A DNA stretch of 64,000 nt from JABDIP01 sp965250245 (GCA_965250245.1 OZ252296.1:1736001-1800000), one strand, 5' to 3'; shown: positions 33,036-42,213, counted from the first letter of the stretch. The notes: generated by a model from the letters alone, not told the origin. Numbers and translations: made by a program.

Positions 33036-34906
33036 CAGACCCCTCTGCGCTGCCGGGCCCGGGCGGACTCGACCTCCTCATGGGCGGCGCGGACTTTAGC
33101 GCTCTCCGACACGTGCGGCGTGCCGACCTCCCACCAGGTGTGGCCCTCGGCGGTCCAGCCCTCATGGGCGTCGACCTGCATGGCGATGACATAGGTCCGA
33201 TCGGCAGCCTTGGCGCGCTCGAAAGCGGCGGCCAATTCGGTCGCATTGCCGACGGTCTCGGCCTCCGCGCCCATGGCCCGGGCATGGGCCGCGAAATCCA
33301 CCGCGAAGGGCTCCACGGCGATGTTGCAGTCCTTGATCAGGTTGTTGAAGGACTCGTTGCCGGTGTTGTTCTGCAGCTTGTTGATGACCGCGAAGCCGCC
33401 ATTGTCCAGCACCAGGATGATCAGCTTTTTGCCCGTGAGCACCGAGGAGTAGATGTCGGAGTTCATCAGCAGGTAGGAGCCGTCGCCGGTGAAGACGATG
33501 GTGTCCTGGTCGGGCTCCGCCTCCGACTGCGCGATGCGCGCGCCCCAGCCGCCGGCGATCTCGTAGCCCATGCAGGAATACCCGAACTCCACATCGACGG
33601 TGCCGATTCTGAGGGTCCGCCAGTTGGCCGTGACCTCGGCCGGCAGGCCGCCGGCGGCGGTGACCACCCGGTCGCCCGCGTCGCACAGGTCGTTCACCAC
33701 GCCGATCGCCTGGGCGTAAGAATTCGGGCGGTTGCCCGGCCGGACGTTGTCGGCGACGTAGTCGTCCCATTTCGCCCGCTCGGCCTTGGCCTCCGCGGTC
33801 CAGACCTCCGGCGCGCGATAGCCTTCGCAGGCGCCGGTCAGCGCCGTCAGCGACAGCCTGGCGTCGCCGACCACCGGGGCCGCGCGATGCTTTCCGGCGT
33901 CGTGGCGGGCGGCGTTGATCGAAACCAGCCTGGCGTGCCGGTCGAAGGCGGTCCATGAGCCGGTGGTGAAGTCCTGCAGCCGGGTCCCGACCGCCAGGAT
34001 CACATCCGCCTTCTCGGCGATCTTGTTGGCCGAGTTCGACCCGGTCACGCCGATCGGCCCGATGTTGAGCAGATGGGTGGAGAGCAGGTTGGCGCGGCCG
34101 GCGATGGTCTCGACCACCGGGATGTCGTGCGCCTCGGCGAAGGCGGTCAGCTCGGCCACCGCACCGGAGTACTGCACGCCGCCGCCGGCGATGATCATCG
34201 GCCGCTCGGCCGCCTTCAGGATCGACGCGGCGTCAGCCACCTCGTCAGAATCCGGTGCAATCCTCCGAATGCGGTGCACACTCTTCTCAAAGAATTCGAC
34301 AGGATAATCGTAGGTCCAGCCCTGCACGTCCTGGGGCAGGCCGAGGAAGGCCGGGCCGCAATCGGCCGGGTCCAGCATGGTGGCGATCGCCGCCGGCAGG
34401 GACTGGATGATCTGGGCCGGATGGGTGATCCGGTCCCAGTAGCGGCTGACCGGCTTGAAGGCGTCGTTGACGCCCAGGCTCGGATTGCCGAAATGCTCCA
34501 GCTGCTGCAGCACCGGGTCGGGCAGGCGCGTCGTATAGGCGTCGCCGCACAGCATCAGCATCGGCAGCCGGTTGGCATGGGCCAGGGCCGCCGAAGTGAC
34601 CAGGTTGGACGTCCCCGGCCCGGCCGAGGCGGTGCAGAACATGAAGCGCCGCCGCAGATGGTACTTGGCGTAAGCCGCCGCCGCGAAGCCCATGCTCTGC
34701 TCGTTCTGCCCGCGATAGAGCGGCAGCTCGGCCCGGTGGTTGTACAGCGCCTCGCCCAGGCAGGTGACATTGCCATGGCCGAAGATGGCGAAGCCGCCGC
34801 CGCACAGGCGGGTCTCCACACCGTCGATCTCGATGAACTGATTGGCCAGATGTCGTACGATGGCCTGTGCCAGCGTGAGCTTGACCGTTCCCGCTACATT
34901 GTCCAT
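33035..34906 (-). CDS. iolD: 3D-(3,5/4)-trihydroxycyclohexane-1,2-dione acylhydrolase
   Basis: 623-residue thiamine-diphosphate enzyme. N-terminal pyrimidine domain with catalytic Glu region (HRAELPLYRGQNEQSMGFAA), a central domain, and the C-terminal ThDP motif GDGSYLLMNSDIYSSVLTGKK then LDNGGFAVINKLQ. Hydrolyses the cyclic trione to 5-deoxy-D-glucuronate, opening the inositol ring. First gene of the minus-strand iolDCBJ unit. Confidence 0.94.
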   Translation of the reverse strand: MDNVAGTVKLTLAQAIVRHLANQFIEIDGVETRLCGGGFAIFGHGNVTCLGEALYNHRAELPLYRGQNEQSMGFAAAAYAKYHLRRRFMFCTASAGPGTSNLVTSAALAHANRLPMLMLCGDAYTTRLPDPVLQQLEHFGNPSLGVNDAFKPVSRYWDRITHPAQIIQSLPAAIATMLDPADCGPAFLGLPQDVQGWTYDYPVEFFEKSVHRIRRIAPDSDEVADAASILKAAERPMIIAGGGVQYSGAVAELTAFAEAHDIPVVETIAGRANLLSTHLLNIGPIGVTGSNSANKIAEKADVILAVGTRLQDFTTGSWTAFDRHARLVSINAARHDAGKHRAAPVVGDARLSLTALTGACEGYRAPEVWTAEAKAERAKWDDYVADNVRPGNRPNSYAQAIGVVNDLCDAGDRVVTAAGGLPAEVTANWRTLRIGTVDVEFGYSCMGYEIAGGWGARIAQSEAEPDQDTIVFTGDGSYLLMNSDIYSSVLTGKKLIILVLDNGGFAVINKLQNNTGNESFNNLIKDCNIAVEPFAVDFAAHARAMGAEAETVGNATELAAAFERAKAADRTYVIAMQVDAHEGWTAEGHTWWEVGTPHVSESAKVRAAHEEVESARARQRRGV

Positions 34907-34977
34907 GCGCAGCTCCGGGGTTCGCGTGCATCAGGGTGGCGACGGGCCAACCTTTCCGTTGACCTGTTGTCGGTTTC

Positions 34978-35005
34978 AGGATACCGGGTTTGCAACCGGT
35001 TGCAA
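34978..35005. promoter_or_regulatory. iolD/iolE divergent promoter with LacI-type operator
   Basis: The perfect 16-bp palindrome TTGCAACCGGTTGCAA (34990-35005) has the central CG of LacI operators. On the minus strand its left arm forms a -35 (35005-35000) with TATCCT (34983-34978) 16 bp on, for iolD. On the plus strand TTGACC (34959-34964) and TACCGG (34982-34987) place it just after the -10 for iolE. It matches sites by the LacI gene and by iolI. Confidence 0.7.
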
Positions 35006-35025
35006 TTCAAATCTTCGGGTGTGAG

Positions 35026-35919
35026 ATGACCATCAGTATCGGCAACGCGCCCTGCTCCTGGGGCGTCGAATTCGCGGACGACCCGCGCAACCCGGCCTGG
35101 GAGACCGTCCTGACGGAGTGCGCCGAGGCGGGCTATGGCGGCATCGAGCTGGGGCCGGTCGGCTTCATGCCCGAGGATCCGGCGGTACTGGGCGAGGGCC
35201 TGGCCAGGCATGGGCTGGAGCTGATCGGCGGCGTGGTGTTCCGTGCGTTCCACGATCCCGCCCAGTGGGACGACGTGATGGACGGCTCGGTGCGCACCTG
35301 CAAGGCGCTGGCCGCCCATGGCGCCCGGCACCTGGTCCTGATCGACTCCATCTCCGAGCGCCGGGCACCGACCGCCGGTCGCGCCGACGAGGCGGAGCAG
35401 ATGGACGGGGCGGAATGGGCGGCCTATGTCGACCGCATCCGCACGGTCGCCAGGCTGGGCGCGGAGGAATACGGGCTGACCGTCGGCATCCACGCCCATG
35501 CCGCCGGCTTCATGGATTTCGAGCCGGAGCTGGAGCGGCTGCTGGACGAGGTCGACGAAGGCATCCTGAAGATCTGCTTCGACACCGGCCATCACGCCTA
35601 TGCCGGCTTCGACCCGGTGGCCTTCATGAAGCGTCATATCGGCCGCATCAGCTACATGCATTTCAAGGACATCGATCCGCGGGTGAAGGCCGAGGTGATC
35701 GCCAGCCGCACCGGTTTCTACGATGCCTGCGCCCAGGGCATCTTCTGCAATCTCGGCGACGGCGAAGTGGATTTCCCGGCGGTGCGGCAGGTCCTGCTGG
35801 ATGCCGGCTTCGAGGGCTGGTGCACCGTGGAGCAGGATTGCGACCCGGCCGGCGACACCTCGCCGGTACGCGACGCCGCGGCGAACCGGGCCTATCTCCG
35901 CTCCATCGGCTTCAACTGA
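35026..35919 (+). CDS. iolE: myo-inosose-2 dehydratase
   Basis: 297-residue TIM-barrel of the xylose-isomerase-like family. Starts ISIGNAPCSWGVEF, the IolE hallmark, with metal ligands expected in GIHAHAAGFMDFEPEL, CFDTGHHAYAGFDPV and YMHFKDIDP. Removes water from 2-keto-myo-inositol. ATG 35026 chosen because residues upstream come from the operator. Confidence 0.93.
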   Translation: MTISIGNAPCSWGVEFADDPRNPAWETVLTECAEAGYGGIELGPVGFMPEDPAVLGEGLARHGLELIGGVVFRAFHDPAQWDDVMDGSVRTCKALAAHGARHLVLIDSISERRAPTAGRADEAEQMDGAEWAAYVDRIRTVARLGAEEYGLTVGIHAHAAGFMDFEPELERLLDEVDEGILKICFDTGHHAYAGFDPVAFMKRHIGRISYMHFKDIDPRVKAEVIASRTGFYDACAQGIFCNLGDGEVDFPAVRQVLLDAGFEGWCTVEQDCDPAGDTSPVRDAAANRAYLRSIGFN

Positions 35920-35929
35920 GGTCCGGGCG

Positions 35930-37093
35930 ATGGCACGGCTGAAATGGGGGCTGATCGGTGGCGGCGAGGGCAGCCAGATCGGGCCGGCGCACCGCCTGGC
36001 GGCAGGTCTCGACGGTGAGTTCGATCTCGCCGCCGGCGCGCTCGATCACCGGCCGGACGCCGGGCGCGCCTTCGCGCAGACGCTCGGCATTGCCCCGGAC
36101 CGCGCCTATGGCGACTGGCGCGAGATGCTGGCGGGCGAGGCCGGGCGCGACGACCGGCTCGACCTGGTCACCGTGGCCACCCCGAACGCGACCCATTTCG
36201 AGATCACCAAGGCGTTCCTCGACGCCGGCTTCAATGTGCTCTGCGAGAAGCCGATGACGACGACGGTGGAGGAGGGCGAGACCATCGTCCAGGCGGCCCG
36301 CGCCGCCGGCCGCATCTGCGCGGTGAACTACGGCTATTCCGGTTATGCGCTGGTCCGCCACATGCGGGCGATGGTGGCGCGGGGCGACCTCGGGCAGATC
36401 CGGGTCGTCGTTGCGGAATTCGCCCACGGCCACCATGCCGACGCCGCCGATGCCGACAATCCGCGGGTCCGCTGGCGCTACGATCCGGCCCAGGCCGGCG
36501 TTTCGGCCCAGTTCGCCGATTGCGGCATCCATGCGCTGCATCTGGCCAGCTTCGTGCTGGGCCGGGAGATCGCGACGCTGTCGGCGGATTTCGCGTCCTG
36601 CGTCGGCGACCGCCAGCTCGAGGACGACGCCATGGTCAACTTCCGCATGGATGGCGGCACGATCGGGCGGCTCTGGACGTCCTCGGTGGCGATCGGCCGG
36701 CAGCACGGGCTGACCCTGCAGGTGTTCGGCGAAGCGGGCGGGCTGCGCTGGGCCCAGGAGCAGCCGAACCAGCTCTACTGGACACCGGTCGGCGGCCGCA
36801 CCGAGATCCTTGAGCGCGGCGAGGCCGGCCTGTCGCCGGAAGCCGACCGGGCGAGCCGCGTCACGATCGGGCATGCGGAAGGCATGCCGCTGGCCTTCGC
36901 GAACATCTACGCCGATCTGGCGGAGGCCATCCGGGCATCGCGGGAGAGCCGTACGCCGGACCCTGCGGCCGATCTCTATCCGCGCGCCGAGGACGGACTG
37001 CGCTCGATGGCCGCGGTGCATGCGGCGGTCGAGTCCGCAGGACAGGACGGCGCCTGGGTCGACGCCCGGCCGCCGATGTTCAAAGAGGCCTGA
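35930..37093 (+). CDS. Gfo/Idh/MocA-family oxidoreductase (inositol-type dehydrogenase)
   Basis: 387 residues. NAD-binding start LKWGLIGGGEGSQIGPAHR with the GGGxGSxIG fingerprint; the EKP motif LCEKPMTTTVEEGE near residue 105 carries the catalytic Lys; GVSAQFADCGIHALHLASFVLG has the Asp/His of the active site. In this operon it would be an inositol, scyllo-inositol or inosose dehydrogenase (IolG/IolW-like). It starts 10 bp after iolE and its 3' end overlaps the convergent LacI gene by 14 bp. Confidence 0.85.
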   Translation: MARLKWGLIGGGEGSQIGPAHRLAAGLDGEFDLAAGALDHRPDAGRAFAQTLGIAPDRAYGDWREMLAGEAGRDDRLDLVTVATPNATHFEITKAFLDAGFNVLCEKPMTTTVEEGETIVQAARAAGRICAVNYGYSGYALVRHMRAMVARGDLGQIRVVVAEFAHGHHADAADADNPRVRWRYDPAQAGVSAQFADCGIHALHLASFVLGREIATLSADFASCVGDRQLEDDAMVNFRMDGGTIGRLWTSSVAIGRQHGLTLQVFGEAGGLRWAQEQPNQLYWTPVGGRTEILERGEAGLSPEADRASRVTIGHAEGMPLAFANIYADLAEAIRASRESRTPDPAADLYPRAEDGLRSMAAVHAAVESAGQDGAWVDARPPMFKEA

Positions 37094-38075
37094 GCGTTCC
37101 GCGCTCGACGATCCGGCAGCGGAAGAGTCGGGTCTCGGGCTCCCGGTCCGGATTCTCCAGCATGGCGACGATCAGCTCCACCGAGGAGTTGATGATCTCG
37201 CGGATCGGCTGGTGAATGGTGGTGAGGTTGATGTTCTCCCAGCCGGCGATCTCCATGTCGTTCAGCCCGATGATGCCGATGTCCCCGGGCACCGACAGGC
37301 CGGCCGAGCCGATCGCGCTCAACGCCCCGACCGACAGCACGTCGTCGCCGCAGAAATAGGCCTCGGCCCGGTCGCGCGTCAGCAGCTGCGTCATCTCCTT
37401 GCGCCCGGCCTGGAAGGAATAGGCCTCGGCGAAGCTGTGCGTCACCGTGATGTTGGGATACTCGGCCATCGCCTCCATGAACCCGGCGAACCGGTCCTGG
37501 GTCGAGGTCGCGGTCTCCGGCCCGCCCATGAAGCCGATGCGCCGGTAGCCGCGCGCCACCAGGGTCTCCGCCGCCAGCCGGCCGCAGAACGCGTTGTCGA
37601 TGCCGATCACGTGGGTTTCCGGGGCGTTGGTGCAGCGGCCGAAGGAATGCACGACCGGCACGCCCGCCTGGTGGAAGGCCTTGGCGAAGGCCGGCGGCAG
37701 GGTCGAGGAGGCGACGACCACCCCGTCCACCGAATACTGCCTGAGCATGCGCACCGCATCCTCCAGCCCGGTTCCGCCGGAGAGGTTGACCAGCAATGGC
37801 CGCAGGCCGCGCTCCTGCAAGCCGCGCGTGAACAGGTCGAAGACCTGCAGGAAGACCGGATTGTGGAAATTGTCGGAGACCAGGCCGACCAGCTTGGTGC
37901 GCCGGGTCGTCAGGCTGCGTGCCAGAACGTTCGGGCTGTAGCCCATTTCGGCGGCGGCCTTCTCCACCTTGCGCCGGGTCCGCTCGGAAACCGACGCCCC
38001 TTCGGTGAAGGCCCGGGAGACCGCCGAGCGTGAGACGCCGGCCCGTTCCGCCACCTCCTTCAGCGTCACCGCCAT
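37080..38075 (-). CDS. LacI-family regulator of the inositol genes
   Basis: 331 residues. N-terminal HTH VTLKEVAERAGVSRSAVSRAFTEGASVS, hinge LARSLTTRRTKLVG, and a PBP-like sensor ending in RCRIVERGTLRPL. ATG at 38075 (MAVTLKEV). Similar palindromes at iolD/iolE, here and before iolI make it the likely repressor of the cluster. Classical Gram-positive IolR is DeoR-type and many proteobacterial ones are RpiR-type, so a LacI regulator is a variant arrangement. Confidence 0.87.
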   Translation of the reverse strand: MAVTLKEVAERAGVSRSAVSRAFTEGASVSERTRRKVEKAAAEMGYSPNVLARSLTTRRTKLVGLVSDNFHNPVFLQVFDLFTRGLQERGLRPLLVNLSGGTGLEDAVRMLRQYSVDGVVVASSTLPPAFAKAFHQAGVPVVHSFGRCTNAPETHVIGIDNAFCGRLAAETLVARGYRRIGFMGGPETATSTQDRFAGFMEAMAEYPNITVTHSFAEAYSFQAGRKEMTQLLTRDRAEAYFCGDDVLSVGALSAIGSAGLSVPGDIGIIGLNDMEIAGWENINLTTIHQPIREIINSSVELIVAMLENPDREPETRLFRCRIVERGTLRPL

Positions 38076-38406
38076 GGCAGGGCGGCCTCCGAATGGGATC
38101 CGGTCGCTCGATGCATCTCGGTTTCCTGATCCTCCGTGCAAGGTTTGCAACCGGGTTCGGCGCTGCGCGCCCCGAGCGATGCCGCGGACGGACGGTTGAC
38201 CCTCGCTACGCGCGGCTCAGAGCACCGCGCAGTGTCCAATTGTTGGAGCATTATTGCAACCGATTGCAGCCGTGATCGAATGGGTTTATGCTGACCGCAA
38301 GTCCGCATCGGTGGCCCCAGCCTCCTGGTCCGGACGGACAAAAATGCCCGGTAAAGGGCATGACGCGGCGGCCGCGAGGACGCTTGCGGACAGGGAGGAG
38401 CCCCGA
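38076..38406. other. 331-bp divergent regulatory gap (lacI / iolI)
   Basis: No gene. Holds a degenerate operator (TTGCAACCGGGTTCGG, 38145-38160) 70 bp before the LacI start and a better one at 38254-38269, then about 140 bp of untranslated leader up to the iolI start. An in-frame extension of iolI upstream of 38407 lacks family similarity. Confidence 0.6.
38254..38269. promoter_or_regulatory. LacI-type operator upstream of iolI and the inositol ABC genes
   Basis: TTGCAACCGATTGCAG differs at two positions from the iolD/iolE palindrome TTGCAACCGGTTGCAA and keeps its left arm and CCG centre. Confidence 0.6.
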
Positions 38407-39225
38407 GTGCTCGATTTCGCGCTCAACCACATCACCGTCGCCCGGGCGAGCTATGCCGGGCTGCTCGACATCGCCGCACGGCTGGGGTGCGTCGGCGTGG
38501 AAGCCCGCAACGACCTCGACCGGCCGCTCTTCGACAGGATGGAACCGGCGGAGGCCGGCGCGATGGCGCGCGACAAGGGGCTGCGCCTGCTCTCGGTGGC
38601 CGAGGTTCCGGGCTTCACCGCGATGGACGAGGACATCCGCGCGAAGGCCCGGCACCTCATCGATATCGCCGCCGCTGCCGGCGCCGAGGCCGTCAGCCTC
38701 ATCCCCCGCAACGACAATCGCGGACGCGGCGAGGGCGAACGCCAGGCCAATCTGCGGGCCGCCCTCCGCGAACTGCGCCCGATGCTAAACGATGCCGGGC
38801 TGGTCGGCCTCGTGGAGCCGCTGGGATTTGCGACCAGTGCGCTGTGCCTGAAGGCCGAGACGGTCGCGGTGATCGATGAACTCGGCGCCGGAGGCACCTT
38901 CCGCATCGTCCACGATACCTTTCATCATCACCTGGCCGGCGGCGGCCCGATCTTCGCCGGCCGCACCGGGATCGTCCATGTATCGGGCGTGGCGAACCCG
39001 GATCTGGACCGGTCGGAGATGGCCGATGCCGATCGGATCCTGGTCGATCGGCGCGACCGGCTTCGCTCGGTGGACCAGATCGCCGCGCTGCTGGCCGGCG
39101 GATACGCCGGGCCGGTCTCGTTCGAGTCCTTCGCAAAGGAAGTGCACGCCGTCGCCGATCCGGCGGCGGCGCTGGGCGCGTCCATGGATTTCATCCGCTC
39201 CCAGGTGACGGCGCATGCCGCCTGA
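38407..39225 (+). CDS. IolI-like inosose isomerase (xylose isomerase-like TIM barrel)
   Basis: 272 residues from GTG 38407, which has GGGAGGAG 6-13 bases before it. LNHITVARASYAGLLDIAARLGCVGVEAR at the start; metal ligands expected at VEPLGF, VHDTFHHHLAG and VSFESFAKEVH. IolI interconverts inososes. Leads the inositol-type ABC genes, 83 bp before the binding protein, and shares the LacI operator. A hydroxypyruvate-isomerase-like role is the alternative. Confidence 0.83.
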   Translation: MLDFALNHITVARASYAGLLDIAARLGCVGVEARNDLDRPLFDRMEPAEAGAMARDKGLRLLSVAEVPGFTAMDEDIRAKARHLIDIAAAAGAEAVSLIPRNDNRGRGEGERQANLRAALRELRPMLNDAGLVGLVEPLGFATSALCLKAETVAVIDELGAGGTFRIVHDTFHHHLAGGGPIFAGRTGIVHVSGVANPDLDRSEMADADRILVDRRDRLRSVDQIAALLAGGYAGPVSFESFAKEVHAVADPAAALGASMDFIRSQVTAHAA

Positions 39226-39308
39226 CTGGGGCAAACTTTGAGCCCTTTGGGGCCTTCCGGCACGAACAGGCAAGGGTGCGCCGGACACCCGCGAAAGGGA
39301 GGTACACA

Positions 39309-40253
39309 GTGAAGAAGACACTTCTTGCCGCAGGGCTGGCGACCCTGATGTCGTCATCCGCCATGGCCGAGAACATCGGCGTATCCATCTACCTGTTCGA
39401 CGATGTCTGGACCACGGTGATGCGCAACGGGATCACCGACCATGCCGACACCATGGCGGACGTCGACGTCCAGGTCGAAGACGCGCTGGACGACGTGGCC
39501 CGGCAGCTGGACCAGATCAACAACTTCGTCGCCTCCGGCGTCGATGCGATCATCGTCCAGCCGGTCGACACCTCGGCCACCGAGGCGATGACCAACGCCG
39601 CCGAAGCCGCCGGTATTCCGCTGGTCTTCGTCAACCGGCAGCCGATCAACCTCGACACCCTGCCGGACAACCAGGCCTTCGTGGCGTCGAACGAGATCGA
39701 GTCCGGCACCCTGGCGGCGTTCGAGGCCTGCCAGCTGCTCCGGGCCGAAGGCAAGGCCGGCGGCGCCCGCGGCTACATGCTGATGGGCCAGCTGTCGAAC
39801 CAGGCCGCCGTGCAGCGGTCCAAGGACGTCCATGACGTCATCGGCATGGATATGTGCAGCTTTATCACCCTGATCGACGAGCAGACCGCCAATTGGCAGC
39901 GCGACGAGGCGCAGGACCTGATGACCAACTGGCTGTCGTCCGGAGAGCCGTTCGACGTCGTGTTCGCCAACAATGACGAGATGGCGATCGGCGCGATCCA
40001 GGCGATGAAGGCGGCCGGAATCTCCATGGAGGACGTGGTGGTCACGGGTGTCGACGCCACCCAGGACGCCCTCGTGGCAATGGTGGCCGGTGATCTGGAT
40101 GCCACCGTCTTCCAGGATGCACGCGGTCAGGGCGCGGGCGCGCTGGACACGGCCCTCGCATTGGCGCGCGGAGAGGATGTCGACCAGAGCGTCTTCATTC
40201 CGTTCAAGCTGGTGACGCCGGCCAATATCGACGACTACATCACCAGGAACTGA
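39309..40253 (+). CDS. sugar (inositol-type) ABC transporter binding protein
   Basis: 314 residues from GTG 39309 preceded by AAGGGAGG. Sec signal peptide (KKTLLAAGLATLMSSSAMA-EN). RbsB/PBP1-type fold: NIGVSIYLFDDVWTTVMRNGI, DQINNFVASGVDAIIVQPVDTSA, VFVNRQP, VVTGVDATQDALVAM. Context points to myo-inositol as ligand. Confidence 0.88.
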   Translation: MKKTLLAAGLATLMSSSAMAENIGVSIYLFDDVWTTVMRNGITDHADTMADVDVQVEDALDDVARQLDQINNFVASGVDAIIVQPVDTSATEAMTNAAEAAGIPLVFVNRQPINLDTLPDNQAFVASNEIESGTLAAFEACQLLRAEGKAGGARGYMLMGQLSNQAAVQRSKDVHDVIGMDMCSFITLIDEQTANWQRDEAQDLMTNWLSSGEPFDVVFANNDEMAIGAIQAMKAAGISMEDVVVTGVDATQDALVAMVAGDLDATVFQDARGQGAGALDTALALARGEDVDQSVFIPFKLVTPANIDDYITRN

Positions 40254-40269
40254 GCCTGGGACCCGGAAA

Positions 40270-40305
40270 GGGCTCGGAGCGGCGCGATCGTGCTGCTCCG
40301 AACCC
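40270..40305 (+). other. stem-loop between inositol binding protein and permease genes
   Basis: GGGCTCGGAGCGGC (40270-40283) pairs with GCTGCTCCGAACCC (40292-40305) over 14 bp with one mismatch and a wobble. It begins 16 bp after the binding-protein stop. No U-run. Confidence 0.6.
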
Positions 40306-40353
40306 TCCCGGTTCCATCAGGGCTGATTGGAGATTGATGCGGGGAGAAGGCCG

Positions 40354-41427
40354 TTGGCTGAGACAACGCACGGCACGGGCGGACTGACGTTCGATACATC
40401 GAAACGGCAATGGCCGAACGAAGTGAACGTGTTCGGCGCGTTCGTGCTGATCGTGGTGGTGTTCGAAGTGCTCGGCGCCATTCTCATGGGGCAGAGCTTT
40501 CTGTTCGACAGCAACGACCGCTTCGACAGCATCTTCAACGAAGCGCGTCTCCGGATCATCATTCTCCAGGTCTCGATCATCGGCATCATCGCGCTCGGCG
40601 TGACCCAGGTCATCATCCTGGGCGGCATCGACCTGTCCTCGGGTTCGATCGTGGGCGCGACGGCGATGATCGCCATGTCCTTCGCCCAGGTGGCGGAGGT
40701 CAACGGACTTCCGAACCCCAAGGCCATCTTCGGTCCGTCCTTCATGGACCTGCCGATGATCGTCCCTGTGGTGGTCGGTTTGACTTGCGGAATCGTCGCC
40801 GGCTGCATCAACGGCCTGTTGATAGCCTACACGCGGATACCACCCTTCATTGCCACCCTGGGCATGATGGTGACGGCGCGTGGCGTGGCCAAGTGGTGGT
40901 CCAAGGGCAACCCGATCTCCTTCCCCACCGACAGCTACGCGACGATCGGCGCCGGCATGATGCCGGTCTTCATATTCGTCGCCCTGGCGATCCTGTTTCA
41001 CTTCGTCCTGAAATACACCGTCTACGGCAAGCACACCTACGCGATCGGATCGAACGAGGACGCGGCACGGATGTCGGGCATCAAGGTCGCCCGTCACAAG
41101 GCGCTGGTCTACACGATCGCGGGCATGCTGGCGGGCCTCTCGGCGATTGTGCTGAGCTCCAAGAACCTGACCGCCCAGGCCGGCATGGGGATCATGTACG
41201 AGCTTGACGCCATCGCGATGGCGGTCATCGGCGGCGTGTCGCTGAGCGGGGGCCGGGGATCGATCGTCGGCACCGTGATCGGGGCGCTGATCTTCGGCGT
41301 CATCATCTCCGGATTCACCTTCCTGCGCCTCGACGCCTTCTATCAGGAGATGGTGAAAGGGGCGATCATCGTCGGCGCGGTGGTGCTCGACCAGTGGCGG
41401 CAGCGGCGCGCTGCGGCAAAAGCTTAG
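40354..41427 (+). CDS. sugar ABC transporter permease (RbsC/inositol type)
   Basis: 357 residues, about ten helices. The CUT2 signature VTQVIILGGIDLSSGSIVGATAM lies near residues 80-102, followed by TRIPPFIATLGMMVTARGVA and the typical end IAMAVIGGVSLSGGRGSIVGTVIGALIFGVI. Start chosen at TTG 40354, which follows GGGGAGAAGG by 3 bases; an in-frame TTG at 40327 lies nearer the stem-loop and lacks a ribosome site. Single permease, forms a homodimer in this family. Confidence 0.88.
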   Translation: MAETTHGTGGLTFDTSKRQWPNEVNVFGAFVLIVVVFEVLGAILMGQSFLFDSNDRFDSIFNEARLRIIILQVSIIGIIALGVTQVIILGGIDLSSGSIVGATAMIAMSFAQVAEVNGLPNPKAIFGPSFMDLPMIVPVVVGLTCGIVAGCINGLLIAYTRIPPFIATLGMMVTARGVAKWWSKGNPISFPTDSYATIGAGMMPVFIFVALAILFHFVLKYTVYGKHTYAIGSNEDAARMSGIKVARHKALVYTIAGMLAGLSAIVLSSKNLTAQAGMGIMYELDAIAMAVIGGVSLSGGRGSIVGTVIGALIFGVIISGFTFLRLDAFYQEMVKGAIIVGAVVLDQWRQRRAAAKA

Positions 41428-41436
41428 GGGGTTTCC

Positions 41437-42213
41437 ATGGCCGACGCCGAGATCATCCTCGAGACACGAGACCTGACCAAGCACTACGGCGGTGTGCACG
41501 CGCTGGAGGGCGCCGACTTCGCGCTGCGCATGGGCGAGCATGTGGCGATCATGGGCGACAACGGGGCCGGCAAGTCGACCTTCGTGCGCCAGATCACCGC
41601 CGTCGAGCAGCGCACCCGCGGCGAGATCATCTTCAACGGCAATCCGGTCAATTTCGACGGTCCGTTGGCGGCCCGGGAGGCCGGCATCGAGACCGTCTTC
41701 CAGACCCTGGCGCTGGCCGACGATCTCGACGTGCCCGACAACCTCTTCCTGGGCCGCGAGAAGGTGCTCTTCAAGCTCGGGCCGTTCTCGATCCTCGACT
41801 ACAAGGGCATGCGCAACGCGACGCTGGCCGGTCTGGAGAAGACCGCGGTCAAGATTCCCAACATCAAGAACACCATCCGCAACATGTCGGGCGGGCAGCG
41901 GCAATGCGTGGCGATCGCCCGGACCGCGACCTTCCACTCCAAGCTGACCATCATGGACGAGCCGACGGCGGCACTCGGCGTGCAGGAGACCGCGCAGGTC
42001 GAGACCATCATCCGGACGCTGAAGGAGCAGGGCGAGCCGCTGATCCTGATCAGCCACAACATGCGCCAGGTCTTCGACCTGGTTGATCGCATCGTCGTCT
42101 TCCGCCGCGGCCGGATCGTCGCCAACCTGAACAAGGCCGACACCAACCCCGAGGACGTCGTCGCCTATATCACCGGTGCCAAGACCGGCGCGGAGTATTC
42201 CGACGCGGCATAG
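41437..42213 (+). CDS. sugar ABC transporter ATP-binding protein (single domain, CUT2 type)
   Basis: 258 residues. Walker A GDNGAGKST near residue 40, signature MSGGQRQCVAIARTA, Walker B LTIMDEPTAALG and the H-loop LILISHNMRQ. Most ribose/inositol ATPases of this class are duplicated (~500 residues); this one has one domain, like FrcA-type proteins, and would act as a dimer. Last gene of the iolI operon. Confidence 0.9.
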   Translation: MADAEIILETRDLTKHYGGVHALEGADFALRMGEHVAIMGDNGAGKSTFVRQITAVEQRTRGEIIFNGNPVNFDGPLAAREAGIETVFQTLALADDLDVPDNLFLGREKVLFKLGPFSILDYKGMRNATLAGLEKTAVKIPNIKNTIRNMSGGQRQCVAIARTATFHSKLTIMDEPTAALGVQETAQVETIIRTLKEQGEPLILISHNMRQVFDLVDRIVVFRRGRIVANLNKADTNPEDVVAYITGAKTGAEYSDAA

